Below are positions 43,992 through 52,100 of a stretch of DNA of 64,000 nucleotides, piece by piece. A program made the position numbers and the translations under genes. The notes below the pieces were generated by a model. It did not search any database. It was not told the DNA's origin and saw only the letters and a list, made by a program, of their open reading frames with translations. Every line of letters starts with the position of its first letter. Within the stretch, counting starts at the first letter, position 1. Source of the DNA: Chrysiogenes arsenatis DSM 11915. Lineage in GTDB: Bacteria; Chrysiogenota; Chrysiogenetes; Chrysiogenales; Chrysiogenaceae. The stretch lies in the NCBI RefSeq assembly GCF_000469585.1, contig NZ_AWNK01000007.1:1-64000 (forward strand), in the 5' to 3' direction.

Positions 43992-44290
43992 ACATGGCCA
44001 TTCGCAGATTTCGCCAAGAAATGCCACCACACAAGTAGCAGTAACAGGACACCCATTTTAAACAAAAGGGCGATTACCCAGGATCGCCCCGACAAAAGAG
44101 CAAACAAAATGGCATCACGTTTCAGTTAGGTATCGTAAAATCCTTTGAATTTCCCGTAGGGGCAGACCAATGTGTCTGCCCCTTTTTTCATATGGCCATC
44201 CACCGGTTTCTCTGAGGGGTGCTGGCTGAAAAGGGCGATCACATTGGATTGCCTCTACGAAATATCAAACAAAATGGCACCACTGAAAAC
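43965..44290. repeat. Tandem pair of composite palindromic repeats
   Basis: Two units share the order: GGCAGAC/GTCTGCC hairpin, a line with ATGGCCAT, a GGCGAT/ATCGCC hairpin, then CAAACAAAATGGCA(T/C)CAC. Unit 1 covers about 43965-44120 and unit 2 about 44158-44290. The hairpins are at 43965-43991, 44068-44090, 44158-44188 and 44233-44258. No gene is seen between mshA and the ATPase (43939-44297). Confidence 0.7.
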
Positions 44291-44297
44291 CATTTCC

Positions 44298-45401
44298 TTA
44301 CATTCTCTTCAGGAAAAGCTCAAACAATGGATCTTGCAAATAGTAGCAATGCTGTTTCATGTCAATTACATCTTTTGCCACTAACCCTTCTACCGCTTTT
44401 TTGAGTGATGAGCTTGTGAAGTTGAACGTCTCCATTTTCTCTTTTTGGTAAATATTTTCTCCGCCAAAATGGATCAAAAATTTCAACGCTTTTTTTTGCT
44501 GTTGACTGAGGCGATTCCATTCGTTCAGGAATAGATCTTCCTCTTTCTCTAAAAGAGCTGTTACTGCTTCAGCGACACTGTCATCCGCGACATGTTTCTC
44601 CACGCCATTAAAAAGCTCGCTTGCGATTTGTTGTGTGTAGTATGGAAATCCTTTTGATACGGCTAGAATGGCATCGATATGCGCTGGCGCTATTGTTTTT
44701 TTATGAGTTGCAAAACCTTCCTGAATATAGCTCTGCCAGTGTTGAGCTTCTATGGCATTGATTGGTAGGTGTTTGACTGATTTATGAAAGGGTTTTGTAC
44801 TATTGAAAAAAAGATTCGTCATGATAGACTTTTTACTCCCTAAAAACAGGTACGAAACGAGGTCTTCATGATGTTGGAGCACTGATCTGAGTTTGTCTTC
44901 AATGCCCAGATTGACCACTTCTTGAAACTCGTCAAATATCACCACTACTCTTTTCTTGTGGTGTTTTGCGTACAGATAGGGGAGTTCGAGCACTTCTTTG
45001 AGAACAATTTTGTTCTCGCTGTGTAAAAAGTTGAGCTTGAAAGATGGTGCGCCGTTGATGTCAAAATTGACAGAAATGTTTGGCGTTATTTTTAGGATTT
45101 TCTTAAAAAAATCGACGACTTTATCTGCGGTGGTGTTAAGGCTTTTTGCTATGGCATTGAAGTATTCATTGATGAACTCATGCTCATCTACAATGCTCAT
45201 AAAGTCTAAAAATATATACTGATAATCGGTCTGCTTCAGTGTATGCAGTACAAGAGATGTTTTGCCAAATCTTCTTGGAGCATAGAGGAGTAGGTTTAAT
45301 CCTGAGTCGAGATCGGCTTTCAGCTCATTTATTTCGATGGTTCTATTGCAGAAATGTAGTTTGCCAACGGTGCCGCCGTAGTGAAAGGGTTTTCGTATCA
45401 C
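44298..45401 (-). CDS. Orphan AAA-type ATPase (archaeal ATPase_2/AAA_14-like)
   Basis: A 367-residue ATPase with Walker A APRRFGKTSL (about 40-49), Walker B VVVIFDEFQEV (about 150-160) and a C-terminal winged-helix-like region (SQQQKKALKFLIHFGG). This is the PF01637-type ATPase, common as lone accessory genes. It is flanked on both sides by dispersed palindromic repeats and is AT-rich compared with neighbours, suggesting acquisition. It is not an MshM: it lacks the ExeA/MshM layout. No function is assigned. Confidence 0.75.
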   Translation of the reverse strand: MIRKPFHYGGTVGKLHFCNRTIEINELKADLDSGLNLLLYAPRRFGKTSLVLHTLKQTDYQYIFLDFMSIVDEHEFINEYFNAIAKSLNTTADKVVDFFKKILKITPNISVNFDINGAPSFKLNFLHSENKIVLKEVLELPYLYAKHHKKRVVVIFDEFQEVVNLGIEDKLRSVLQHHEDLVSYLFLGSKKSIMTNLFFNSTKPFHKSVKHLPINAIEAQHWQSYIQEGFATHKKTIAPAHIDAILAVSKGFPYYTQQIASELFNGVEKHVADDSVAEAVTALLEKEEDLFLNEWNRLSQQQKKALKFLIHFGGENIYQKEKMETFNFTSSSLKKAVEGLVAKDVIDMKQHCYYLQDPLFELFLKRM

Positions 45402-45502
45402 GCTAGCCTCGATTTTTTATACTCATAGGTATTATACTTGGAGGTATATATGTGAGGCGTGTTTTTTAATCAAGAGAAATTTGATGTTTTCCGATATTCG
45501 TA

Positions 45503-45529
45503 GGGGCAGACCTATGTGTCTGCCCTTTC
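45503..45529. repeat. Dispersed palindromic repeat (GGGCAGAC type)
   Basis: GGGGCAGACC-TATG-TGTCTGCCC between the orphan ATPase and the decayed nuclease gene. Confidence 0.7.
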
Positions 45530-45533
45530 GTTC

Positions 45534-46152
45534 CTAGTGCGGCTTGAGTTCAACAACTTCCTCTGGACTGGCCGCATCAATCACATTCCCAAGATACCGT
45601 TGCAATGCGTCGAAGTCTGACTGTTCAATACGTGCATCCACTTTACGCGGAACCTTACCGAATTTACGACCAATGAGCGTACGCAAGGTATTGCGGCTTC
45701 CTTCCAGCAGCCCGACTAATCGCCCTTGCTGTATTCCTTGCTGCATCCCCTGTTGCATCCCCTGTTGCATCCCCTGTTGTACTCCGCGTTGTACCCATTG
45801 TTCTGCTATTGTCGGCATATCAGTACCCCCAATTCTTTTGATAGTTTCTATGAACGCTTCCGGTTCGACTTCTTTACTGGTTACCACGTATTCAAAAATA
45901 AACAGGCGGCTTTGTTCGTCAAGTTGCATCACGCCCCGCGAGTTGGCATTCCACCACTAGGTCGAGGTGAAAACGGCGGTATTTTTTGGTTAGATGTTCC
46001 CGATCTTTCAGGATAATAGTGTTGATATCTATGTGCGCTACAATTTCGTGTGGCAAAAAGCCACGAATAAAATCACGCAGATTTTTTGGGTCGCTCATCA
46101 GCCTTTTAAAAAAGTGATCATGTGGATTGTGTGTGGGGTTGTGCTGGTTCAT
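45534..46152 (-). pseudogene. Decayed Rpn-family (PD-(D/E)XK) nuclease/transposase-like gene
   Basis: Two reading frames of one family survive. The N-terminal fragment (46152 to 45919; HDHFFKRLMSDPKNLRDFIRGFLP, KKYRRFHLDLVVE) stops early. The C-terminal fragment (45932 to 45534; EQSRLFIFEYVV, PEAFIETIKRIGGTDMPTIAEQ, then QQG repeats and LRTLIGRKFG) continues in another frame. By comparison with the family, over 100 residues of the middle, including part of the nuclease core, are missing, so this is an internal deletion with frame change. The fragment order and strand are consistent. It lies among palindromic repeats. Confidence 0.75.
45726..45800. repeat. 12-bp tandem repeat coding for QGMQ units
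   Basis: About four to five copies of a 12-base unit (CTGTTGCATCCC on the plus strand), encoding GVQQGMQQGMQQGMQQGIQQG on the minus strand inside the decayed Rpn gene. Such QQG tracts are usual in this family. Confidence 0.8.
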
Positions 46153-46238
46153 GACAAAGGAGTATAGAGGGGGAACGCTCTCTCTGACAACCGGAAAAGA
46201 AATATGCACTGCTTTTGCCAAGGGGTGCAGATTGCAAG

Positions 46239-46316
46239 AGGGCGATCACACAGGATCGCCCCTACAAAAAAATCCTTCGGCTTTCCTGTAAGGGCAGACT
46301 TCTGCGTCTGCCCTTT
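46239..46316. repeat. Paired dispersed palindromes upstream of pilT
   Basis: GGGCGATC-ACACAG-GATCGCCC (46239-46264) is followed by GGGCAGAC-TTCTGC-GTCTGCCC (about 46291-46314), in the opposite order to the units near 44000. The stretch 46153-46452 has no gene. Confidence 0.7.
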
Positions 46317-46452
46317 GTCGCGCCAACCAGTGATGAGAGGTTGCTTTTCCGCTGAAGTCTGCTAAATTTTGCTGGTGTAAAGCGTACGTTTCAATGTGTG
46401 TCAGCGGCACAATTATAGGGTAGAGTGATTTGATCTTACACAGGAGGCTCAC

Positions 46453-47487
46453 ATGGATATCACCGAATTGCTGGCGTTTAGTGTGAAAAGTGGTGCATCA
46501 GATTTACACCTTTCGGCAGGGCTTCCACCCATGATTCGCGTTGATGGTGATGTGCGGCGTATCAATGTTCCTGCGCTTGACCATAAAGAGACGCACACGT
46601 TGTTGTTCGATATTATGAACGACAAGCAGCGCCGCGATTACGAAGAGAAGCTGGAAGCTGATTTTTCTTTTGAAATTCAGGGGCTTGCTCGTTTTCGCGT
46701 GAATGCCTTCCATCACAACCGTGGTGCTGGTGCTGTTTTCCGCACTATTCCTTCGACGGTTCTTACCCTTGAACAACTCAATTGCCCACAGATTTTCCGT
46801 GAAATAGCTGATAACCCCCGCGGGATTGTTTTAGTAACGGGTCCGACCGGATCTGGGAAATCGACTACGCTTGCTGCGATGATCGATTATAAAAACAACA
46901 GTGAATATGGGCATATCTTGACGATTGAAGACCCCATTGAATTTGTTCATGAAAGTAAAAAATGCCTTGTCAACCAACGCGAAGTGCACCGCGATACGCA
47001 CAGTTTTGCTGACGCTCTCCGTTCTGCTTTGCGGGAAGACCCTGATGTCATCCTTGTCGGTGAAATGCGCGATCTGGAAACCATCCGTCTTGCTTTAACC
47101 GCTGCTGAAACCGGACATCTTGTTTTCGGCACGCTTCACACAAGCTCGGCAGCGAAAACTATTGACCGTATTGTCGATGTATTCCCGGCGGCGGAAAAGA
47201 GTATGGTTCGTTCGATGCTTTCTGAATCGCTGCGTGCGGTCATTTCGCAAGCGCTGTTGAAGAAAACTGGCGGAGGACGGGTTGCTGCACACGAAATCAT
47301 GTTGGGAACTCCGGCTATTCGCAACCTGATTCGCGAAGATAAAGTGCCGCAAATGTATTCCACGATCCAAACCGGCCAGGCGGTAGGGATGCAGACGTTG
47401 GATCAGTGCTTGACGGGGCTTGTTCAAAAAGGGATCGTGACAAAAGCCGAAGCACGCCTGAAAGCGGCGCATAAAGATAGCTTTTAA
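46453..47487 (+). CDS. pilT: Twitching motility / pilus retraction ATPase
   Basis: Hexameric retraction motor, 344 residues. N-terminal SGASDLHLSAGLPPMIRVDG; Walker A GPTGSGKST (about 129-137); IEDPIE; Walker B DPDVILVGEMRD; LHTSSAAKTIDRI; and the PilT-specific AIRNLIRE motif (about 280) needed for retraction. Ribosome site AGGAGGCTCAC. It is separate from both pilus operons, so it could serve either. Confidence 0.95.
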   Translation: MDITELLAFSVKSGASDLHLSAGLPPMIRVDGDVRRINVPALDHKETHTLLFDIMNDKQRRDYEEKLEADFSFEIQGLARFRVNAFHHNRGAGAVFRTIPSTVLTLEQLNCPQIFREIADNPRGIVLVTGPTGSGKSTTLAAMIDYKNNSEYGHILTIEDPIEFVHESKKCLVNQREVHRDTHSFADALRSALREDPDVILVGEMRDLETIRLALTAAETGHLVFGTLHTSSAAKTIDRIVDVFPAAEKSMVRSMLSESLRAVISQALLKKTGGGRVAAHEIMLGTPAIRNLIREDKVPQMYSTIQTGQAVGMQTLDQCLTGLVQKGIVTKAEARLKAAHKDSF

Positions 47488-47499
47488 GGAGATACTTCA

Positions 47500-48621
47500 A
47501 TGGAATTCAACGAACTCCTGCGATACATGGTTGAACACAACGGTTCCGACATGTTCATCACCAGCGAAGCGCCGCCAAGCGTTAAAGTCAGTGGGCAACT
47601 GAAACAAGTATCAGCAACGCCCCTGACGGCGGAGCAGTCGCAGGCGCTGGCCTATGCCATCATGTCGCCCGCCCAGATTACCGAGTTTGAAAGTACACAC
47701 GAATGTAACTTTGCGATTGCCAGGGACGGCATCGGGCGTTTTCGCATCAACGTCTTTAAGCAGCGCAATAGCGTTGGATTGGTGGTTCGGAAAATCGAAA
47801 CGCAAATCCCTTCATTTGATACGCTTAATCTGCCGCCTATATTGAAAGAAGTGGCGATGACGAAACGGGGGATTGTGCTGTTTGTTGGTGGTACTGGCTC
47901 GGGGAAATCAACGTCGTTAGCGGCTATGATCGACTATCGTAATACCAATAGTAGCGGCCATATCGTTACGATTGAAGACCCGATAGAGTTTGTCCATCAG
48001 CACAAGGGGTGCATTATCACGCAGCGCGAAGTGGGCATTGATACCGATACGTTCGAAAGCGCGCTTGTCAATACGTTACGTCAGGCGCCGGATGTCATCC
48101 TGATTGGGGAAATCCGTCATCGCGAAACGATGGAACATGCGGTAGCTTTTGCCGAAACCGGTCACCTGTGTCTTGCTACCCTTCACGCGAACAATGCGAA
48201 TCAGGCACTTGACCGGATTATCAACTTTTTCCCCGAAGAGCGCCGGAGTCAATTGTTGATGGACTTATCGCTGAACCTCAAAAGTGTTATTGCGCAACGT
48301 CTGGTTCCCCATGTTTCGGGTAAAGGGCGCCGTGCGGCAATTGAAATTTTACTCAACACGCCGCTGATGGCGGATCTGATCCATAAAGGGGAAGTGCATC
48401 AAATTAAAGAGTTGATGAAGAAATCGGCAGAGCATGGAATGCAAACCTTTGATCAGGCTGTTTTTAACCTTCACAGAGATGGAGAGATTTCTCTTGAAGA
48501 AGCGCTGCGTAATGCCGATTCGCCCAATGAAGTGCGCTTGATGGTCAAACTTCATGAAAGCTCACAAAAGCAAGGTGGATCGTCGAGCGGTGGAATGAGC
48601 TTTTCGCTGGAAAGCACGTAG
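47500..48621 (+). CDS. pilU: PilT-dependent retraction ATPase PilU
   Basis: A 373-residue PilT paralogue. N-terminal NGSDMFITSEAPPSVKVSGQ; Walker A GGTGSGKST (variant with GG in place of GP, about 129-137); IEDPIEF; APDVILIGEIRHRETME; ATLHANNANQALDRI; a PilU-type C-terminal tail (QKQGGSSSGGMSFSLEST). NTPLMADLIHKGEV replaces the PilT AIRNLIRE motif. It lies 12 bases after pilT with its own AAGGAGA site. Confidence 0.93.
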   Translation: MEFNELLRYMVEHNGSDMFITSEAPPSVKVSGQLKQVSATPLTAEQSQALAYAIMSPAQITEFESTHECNFAIARDGIGRFRINVFKQRNSVGLVVRKIETQIPSFDTLNLPPILKEVAMTKRGIVLFVGGTGSGKSTSLAAMIDYRNTNSSGHIVTIEDPIEFVHQHKGCIITQREVGIDTDTFESALVNTLRQAPDVILIGEIRHRETMEHAVAFAETGHLCLATLHANNANQALDRIINFFPEERRSQLLMDLSLNLKSVIAQRLVPHVSGKGRRAAIEILLNTPLMADLIHKGEVHQIKELMKKSAEHGMQTFDQAVFNLHRDGEISLEEALRNADSPNEVRLMVKLHESSQKQGGSSSGGMSFSLEST

Positions 48622-48663
48622 CGGTTTCGTCCACTTGCAATGAGGTATGCGGCCAAAACAGTA

Positions 48664-48700
48664 ACAGCCGGGCGGGGGTAAAATCCGCTCGGCTGTTTTG
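48664..48700 (+). terminator. Terminator between pilU and the converging stress-protein gene
   Basis: ACAGCCGGGCGG and CCGCTCGGCTGT form a long GC-rich stem (one mismatch) over GGGTAAAAT, followed by TTTTG. It could serve both strands. Confidence 0.75.
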
Positions 48701-48718
48701 CTTGAAAGGAAAGGGGAT

Positions 48719-49165
48719 TTAGCCCTTCATGCGTACCGTAAGGACTGGGCATTTGGCTTTGCGTACAACTCGTTCGGCAACACTGCCAAGGAGAAAACGA
48801 TCAATGCCAGTATACCCATGTGAGCCGATGATGATGAGGTCAACGTCATTTTTTTCTGCGTAATCCACAATTTCTGCGTACGGGTTGCCTTCCAGAATCA
48901 GGCTTCTAACTGGAATTTTCTTCCCTTTAAGCGATTCTGTCAGCTTATCAAGTTCTTTGCTGAAGTGGCGCTGAATAGTGGAATTCATTTGATCAAAGTC
49001 GATAGCGTTGATGTAGCTTTGTGAGTAATTCACCACATTCACGACGCTTAGAATGATGATTTCCTGGGCACCAACTTTTTCGGCAAAGTTGACAGCTTCT
49101 TCCGCGACTTGCAGGGAAAAATCGCTCATGTCAACGGGGAGCAGTATTTTTTTGAAATCTAACAT
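48719..49165 (-). CDS. Universal stress protein, UspA family
   Basis: A 148-residue single-domain Usp. The nucleotide-binding motif G-2x-G-9x-G-S is intact in GSHGYTGIDRFLLGSVAERV near the C terminus, predicting the ATP-binding subgroup. N-terminal KKILLPVDMSDFSLQVAEEA is canonical. The gene stands alone, converging on pilU and about 115 bases downstream of rluD. The ribosome site is AAGGAGT before 49165. Confidence 0.92.
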   Translation of the reverse strand: MLDFKKILLPVDMSDFSLQVAEEAVNFAEKVGAQEIIILSVVNVVNYSQSYINAIDFDQMNSTIQRHFSKELDKLTESLKGKKIPVRSLILEGNPYAEIVDYAEKNDVDLIIIGSHGYTGIDRFLLGSVAERVVRKAKCPVLTVRMKG

Positions 49166-49281
49166 GGGGTACTCCTTTTATTCCTTGAACTCATCATGCT
49201 CACACCGAAAAAGTACGACCAATTGTGAAAAAAGTCGAGAAAAAGCGTTCAATTGAAGAAAAGCCCCTTTCATCTGATGAT

Positions 49282-50229
49282 TTAGCGGCCAAATGGCGAT
49301 GCCTGCCGCAACCAGTTGAGCTGCTTTTCCATGTCCTCAGGGAGTGGTTCGTGACATTCGAGCCATTCGCCATGAATAGGATGGTGAAAACGGACGGTAG
49401 CAGAATGCAATGCTTGACGGCGCAACGTGACCCACCGCTTTTCAGTACCATATCCATAGAGTTCATCGGCGATCAGTGGGGCATGGATGCTGCGCAAGTG
49501 CACTCGGATTTGGTGCGTGCGCCCAGTATCAAGTTGACAGCGGATGTAGGTTGCGGGGTGCTGGTCGATTAAAAATCGCTCTAGGGTGGTGTAATGGGTA
49601 ATCGCATGTTTTCCGAGTGGAGCCTCGACAATCGCCATTTTCTTACGGTCACGCGGGTCGCGCCCGATGTTGCCGCTGATTGTACCGCTATCCTGCGGTT
49701 TCCCGTGAACGAGCGCGAGATAGTGCCGCTCGATTTCTTTATTGCTGAACATTTCGACCAGCCGGAGGTGCGCGGCTTCGCTTTTGGCAACTATCATCAA
49801 CCCAGATGTATCCTTATCGAGTCGATGCACGATCCCAGGACGGAGCACGCCGCCGATGGGAGAGATATCATTGTGCAGATAATAGAGTAAACCGTTGACA
49901 AGTGTGCCGCTCCAGTTGCCTGCCGCGGGATGAACGACTAATCCTGCTGGTTTATTGATCACCAACAGGTGTTCATCTTCATAGCGGATATCAAGGGGGA
50001 TGTTTTCAGGGGTGAGATTGAGGTGCTCCGGCTCAGGAATGGTAACCGTAATGTCGTAGCCTGCGTGGAGCTTGGCTGAAGGCTTTGTGACGGTAACTCC
50101 GTTGACGGTTATATGGCCGTTTTCTATCAGCCGTGCGCAGCCCGAACGGGTGATAGGGGTATTGTCCGCAAGGTATTTATCGAGCCGTTCGCTGGTCGTC
50201 AATTCATACTGAAGGTGGAGTTGATCCAT
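49282..50229 (-). CDS. rluD: 23S rRNA pseudouridine synthase, RluD family
   Basis: A 315-residue RluA-family enzyme. N-terminal S4 RNA-binding domain (SERLDKYLADNT, RSGCARLIENGHITVNG) and catalytic domain with HRLDKDTSGLMIVAK (catalytic Asp) and LDTGRTHQIRVHL. This matches RluD, which modifies helix 69 of 23S rRNA. The ATG at 50229 was taken; a GTG at 50235 overlapping the lolD stop is equally in frame and would add two residues. It is the last gene of the yebC-to-rluD operon. Confidence 0.9.
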   Translation of the reverse strand: MDQLHLQYELTTSERLDKYLADNTPITRSGCARLIENGHITVNGVTVTKPSAKLHAGYDITVTIPEPEHLNLTPENIPLDIRYEDEHLLVINKPAGLVVHPAAGNWSGTLVNGLLYYLHNDISPIGGVLRPGIVHRLDKDTSGLMIVAKSEAAHLRLVEMFSNKEIERHYLALVHGKPQDSGTISGNIGRDPRDRKKMAIVEAPLGKHAITHYTTLERFLIDQHPATYIRCQLDTGRTHQIRVHLRSIHAPLIADELYGYGTEKRWVTLRRQALHSATVRFHHPIHGEWLECHEPLPEDMEKQLNWLRQASPFGR

Positions 50230-50231
50230 AC

Positions 50232-50894
50232 TCACACCGCACTAATGGTAATCTGACGGTCACAACGTGCCGCCAGTTCTAGGCTGTGCGTTACCACAAT
50301 AGCGGTAGCACCATAACTTTGGCAGAGTTCGCGCAGCATATCAAAAATCCGATGAGAATTTTCGGCATCAAGATTTCCAGTTGGTTCATCCATCAGCAGT
50401 ACATCAGGGCGGTTGACCATAGCGCGTGCGATGGCGACTCGCTGTTGCTCGCCCCCAGAAAGTTGGGTCGGGATATGGTTGGCACGTGCGGAAAGTCCAA
50501 TACGGTCAAGGAGTTCACGCGCAAAATCCCACTGTGGTTTCCCCGCGATAATGGATGGCATGGCAATGTTTTCCAGCGCACTAAAGTCGCCGAGCAGGTG
50601 ATGAAATTGAAAGACAAAGCCGATGTGTTGACTGCGAAAACGGGCGAGTTCAATTTCATTCATCATGTACAATGAGGCGCCACGGAACTTCACATCCCCT
50701 TCGTCTGGTCGGTCGAGTCCGCCAAGAAGATGCAAAAGTGTCGATTTTCCCGAACCGCTTTTGCCAGTAATGGCCACAAACTCGCTGGCGTTCACCGTCA
50801 GATTGAGGCCTCCCAGAATGCGGAGTGATTCGTTGCCGCTCGCAAAAATTCGGCTGAGGTTGATCCCTTCAAGGATCGGTGTATTGGGCTGCAT
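50232..50894 (-). CDS. lolD: Lipoprotein-releasing ABC transporter, ATP-binding subunit
   Basis: A 220-residue ABC ATPase: Walker [10 protein letters not shown] (about 44-52), Q loop [17 protein letters not shown] (a LolD hallmark), signature [14 protein letters not shown], Walker [13 protein letters not shown] and H-loop VVTHSLE. With the membrane subunit encoded just before, it extracts lipoproteins from the inner membrane toward LolA. This is relevant here since both secretins and the Ig-repeat protein are lipoproteins. TAATG overlap with lolC/E. Confidence 0.93.
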   Translation of the reverse strand: MQPNTPILEGINLSRIFASGNESLRILGGLNLTVNASEFVAITGKSGSGKSTLLHLLGGLDRPDEGDVKFRGASLYMMNEIELARFRSQHIGFVFQFHHLLGDFSALENIAMPSIIAGKPQWDFARELLDRIGLSARANHIPTQLSGGEQQRVAIARAMVNRPDVLLMDEPTGNLDAENSHRIFDMLRELCQSYGATAIVVTHSLELAARCDRQITISAV

Positions 50895-52099
50895 TATTCG
50901 TTCCTGAGTGCGTCAACAGGGTGGAGTTTCCCTGCCCGCAACGATGGGTAATAGGTGGCGAGCATCGAAATAGCGAGTGAAACGGCAATGACCGTTATGA
51001 CGGTGAGCCATTCAAGCTGTACGGGCAAGGTGTTGAGCATGTAGACGTCTTCTGGGAGTTTCACAAATTGATACCGCTTGAGGAGTAAACTGAGGATTAC
51101 GCCAAAGAGTGTTCCCGCCAGCGTTCCAACGCTGCCGATGATAATCCCCTGCAAGAAAAATATTTTCTGAATACTACGACGGGTTGCCCCCATCGACATC
51201 AAAATGCCGATTTCTCGCGTTTTTTCCATCACCATCATCACGAGAGTACTGATGATGTTAAACGACGCGACAATCACGATAATACAGAGAATCAGGAACA
51301 TACTGACCCGTTCAAGTTTCAGGGCGCTGAAAAGGGTTGAATTCAGCTCGCTCCAGTCGCGGATGGAATAATATGGGCCGATCGCTTCGCGTACTTGGGG
51401 AATAAAAAGCTGTGTATTGAAAATATCCTGCACCCGTATTTCCAGCGAGTTCACGTAGCGTTCGCTATAGCCGCCAAATTCCGTCATGGTGTCGATGGAA
51501 GAAAAGGCTAATGAGTTATCGTATTCATACATACCGGTGCGGAGCACGCCGACGAGGATCAATTGTCCCCGTTTCGGAATGCTGCCGAAAGGGCCGATCC
51601 GTCCAGATGGAGCCAGCACGCTGACGGGATCGCCTACCACAAGGGCATATTTTTCGACTAACTTTTCGCCAAGAATAATGGAGTTCGGTGTGCGTAGATC
51701 GGCCAGCGAGCCGCGCACGATATAGCGGTTGAGGTAGTCATACCCTTCAGGCTCAACCCCTTTCACGAGCATGCCGCTGATGTTTTTTTGCCCCATAATC
51801 ATCATGGAGCTGTACAAAACACCGTTGACGGAATCGATCCCCGGAATGCGCGCAATAGCCTGTTCGAGTTGAGCAAATTCCGTGATCACACCATCGTAGC
51901 TGGTGACCATCAGGTGCGACGAGGCACCGAGGATTTTTTCGCGCAGCTCTATTTCAAAACCCTTCATCACACTGATAACGATGATCAATGCCGCAACGCC
52001 AATGGCAATACCAATCACGCTCATAAGGCTGATAAAGGAAATAAACTTTTCTTTTTTGCGACCACGAAGGTTACGCCACGCGATGGTGAGTTCGTACAT
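50894..52099 (-). CDS. lolC: Lipoprotein-releasing ABC transporter, membrane subunit (LolC/LolE family)
   Basis: A 401-residue MacB/FtsX-like permease with four transmembrane helices (about 23-48, 268-295, 315-345 and 365-390) and a large periplasmic domain between the first two. The N terminus YELTIAWRNLRGRKKEKFISFISLMSVIGIAIGVAALI is typical LolC/E. Only one membrane gene is present, so the transporter is probably a homodimer (LolF-type arrangement is possible). One base separates it from the regulator gene upstream. Confidence 0.9.
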   Translation of the reverse strand: MYELTIAWRNLRGRKKEKFISFISLMSVIGIAIGVAALIIVISVMKGFEIELREKILGASSHLMVTSYDGVITEFAQLEQAIARIPGIDSVNGVLYSSMMIMGQKNISGMLVKGVEPEGYDYLNRYIVRGSLADLRTPNSIILGEKLVEKYALVVGDPVSVLAPSGRIGPFGSIPKRGQLILVGVLRTGMYEYDNSLAFSSIDTMTEFGGYSERYVNSLEIRVQDIFNTQLFIPQVREAIGPYYSIRDWSELNSTLFSALKLERVSMFLILCIIVIVASFNIISTLVMMVMEKTREIGILMSMGATRRSIQKIFFLQGIIIGSVGTLAGTLFGVILSLLLKRYQFVKLPEDVYMLNTLPVQLEWLTVITVIAVSLAISMLATYYPSLRAGKLHPVDALRNE

Positions 52100-52100
52100 G

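Noticed and set aside
44298-45401. MshM ATPase of the MSHA system
   Set aside because: Opposite strand, different ATPase family (ATPase_2 type), AT-rich and surrounded by repeats.
45726-45800. CRISPR-like short repeats
   Set aside because: They are direct 12-base repeats without spacers and code for QQG units in an Rpn-family protein.
43965-46316. CRISPR array from regularly recurring palindromes
   Set aside because: Copies are unevenly spaced, vary in sequence and are separated by genes; they are dispersed palindromes.
49225-49572. Plus-strand ORF of 115 codons near 49.2-49.6 kb
   Set aside because: It is antisense to rluD and shows no ribosome site or protein-like pattern.
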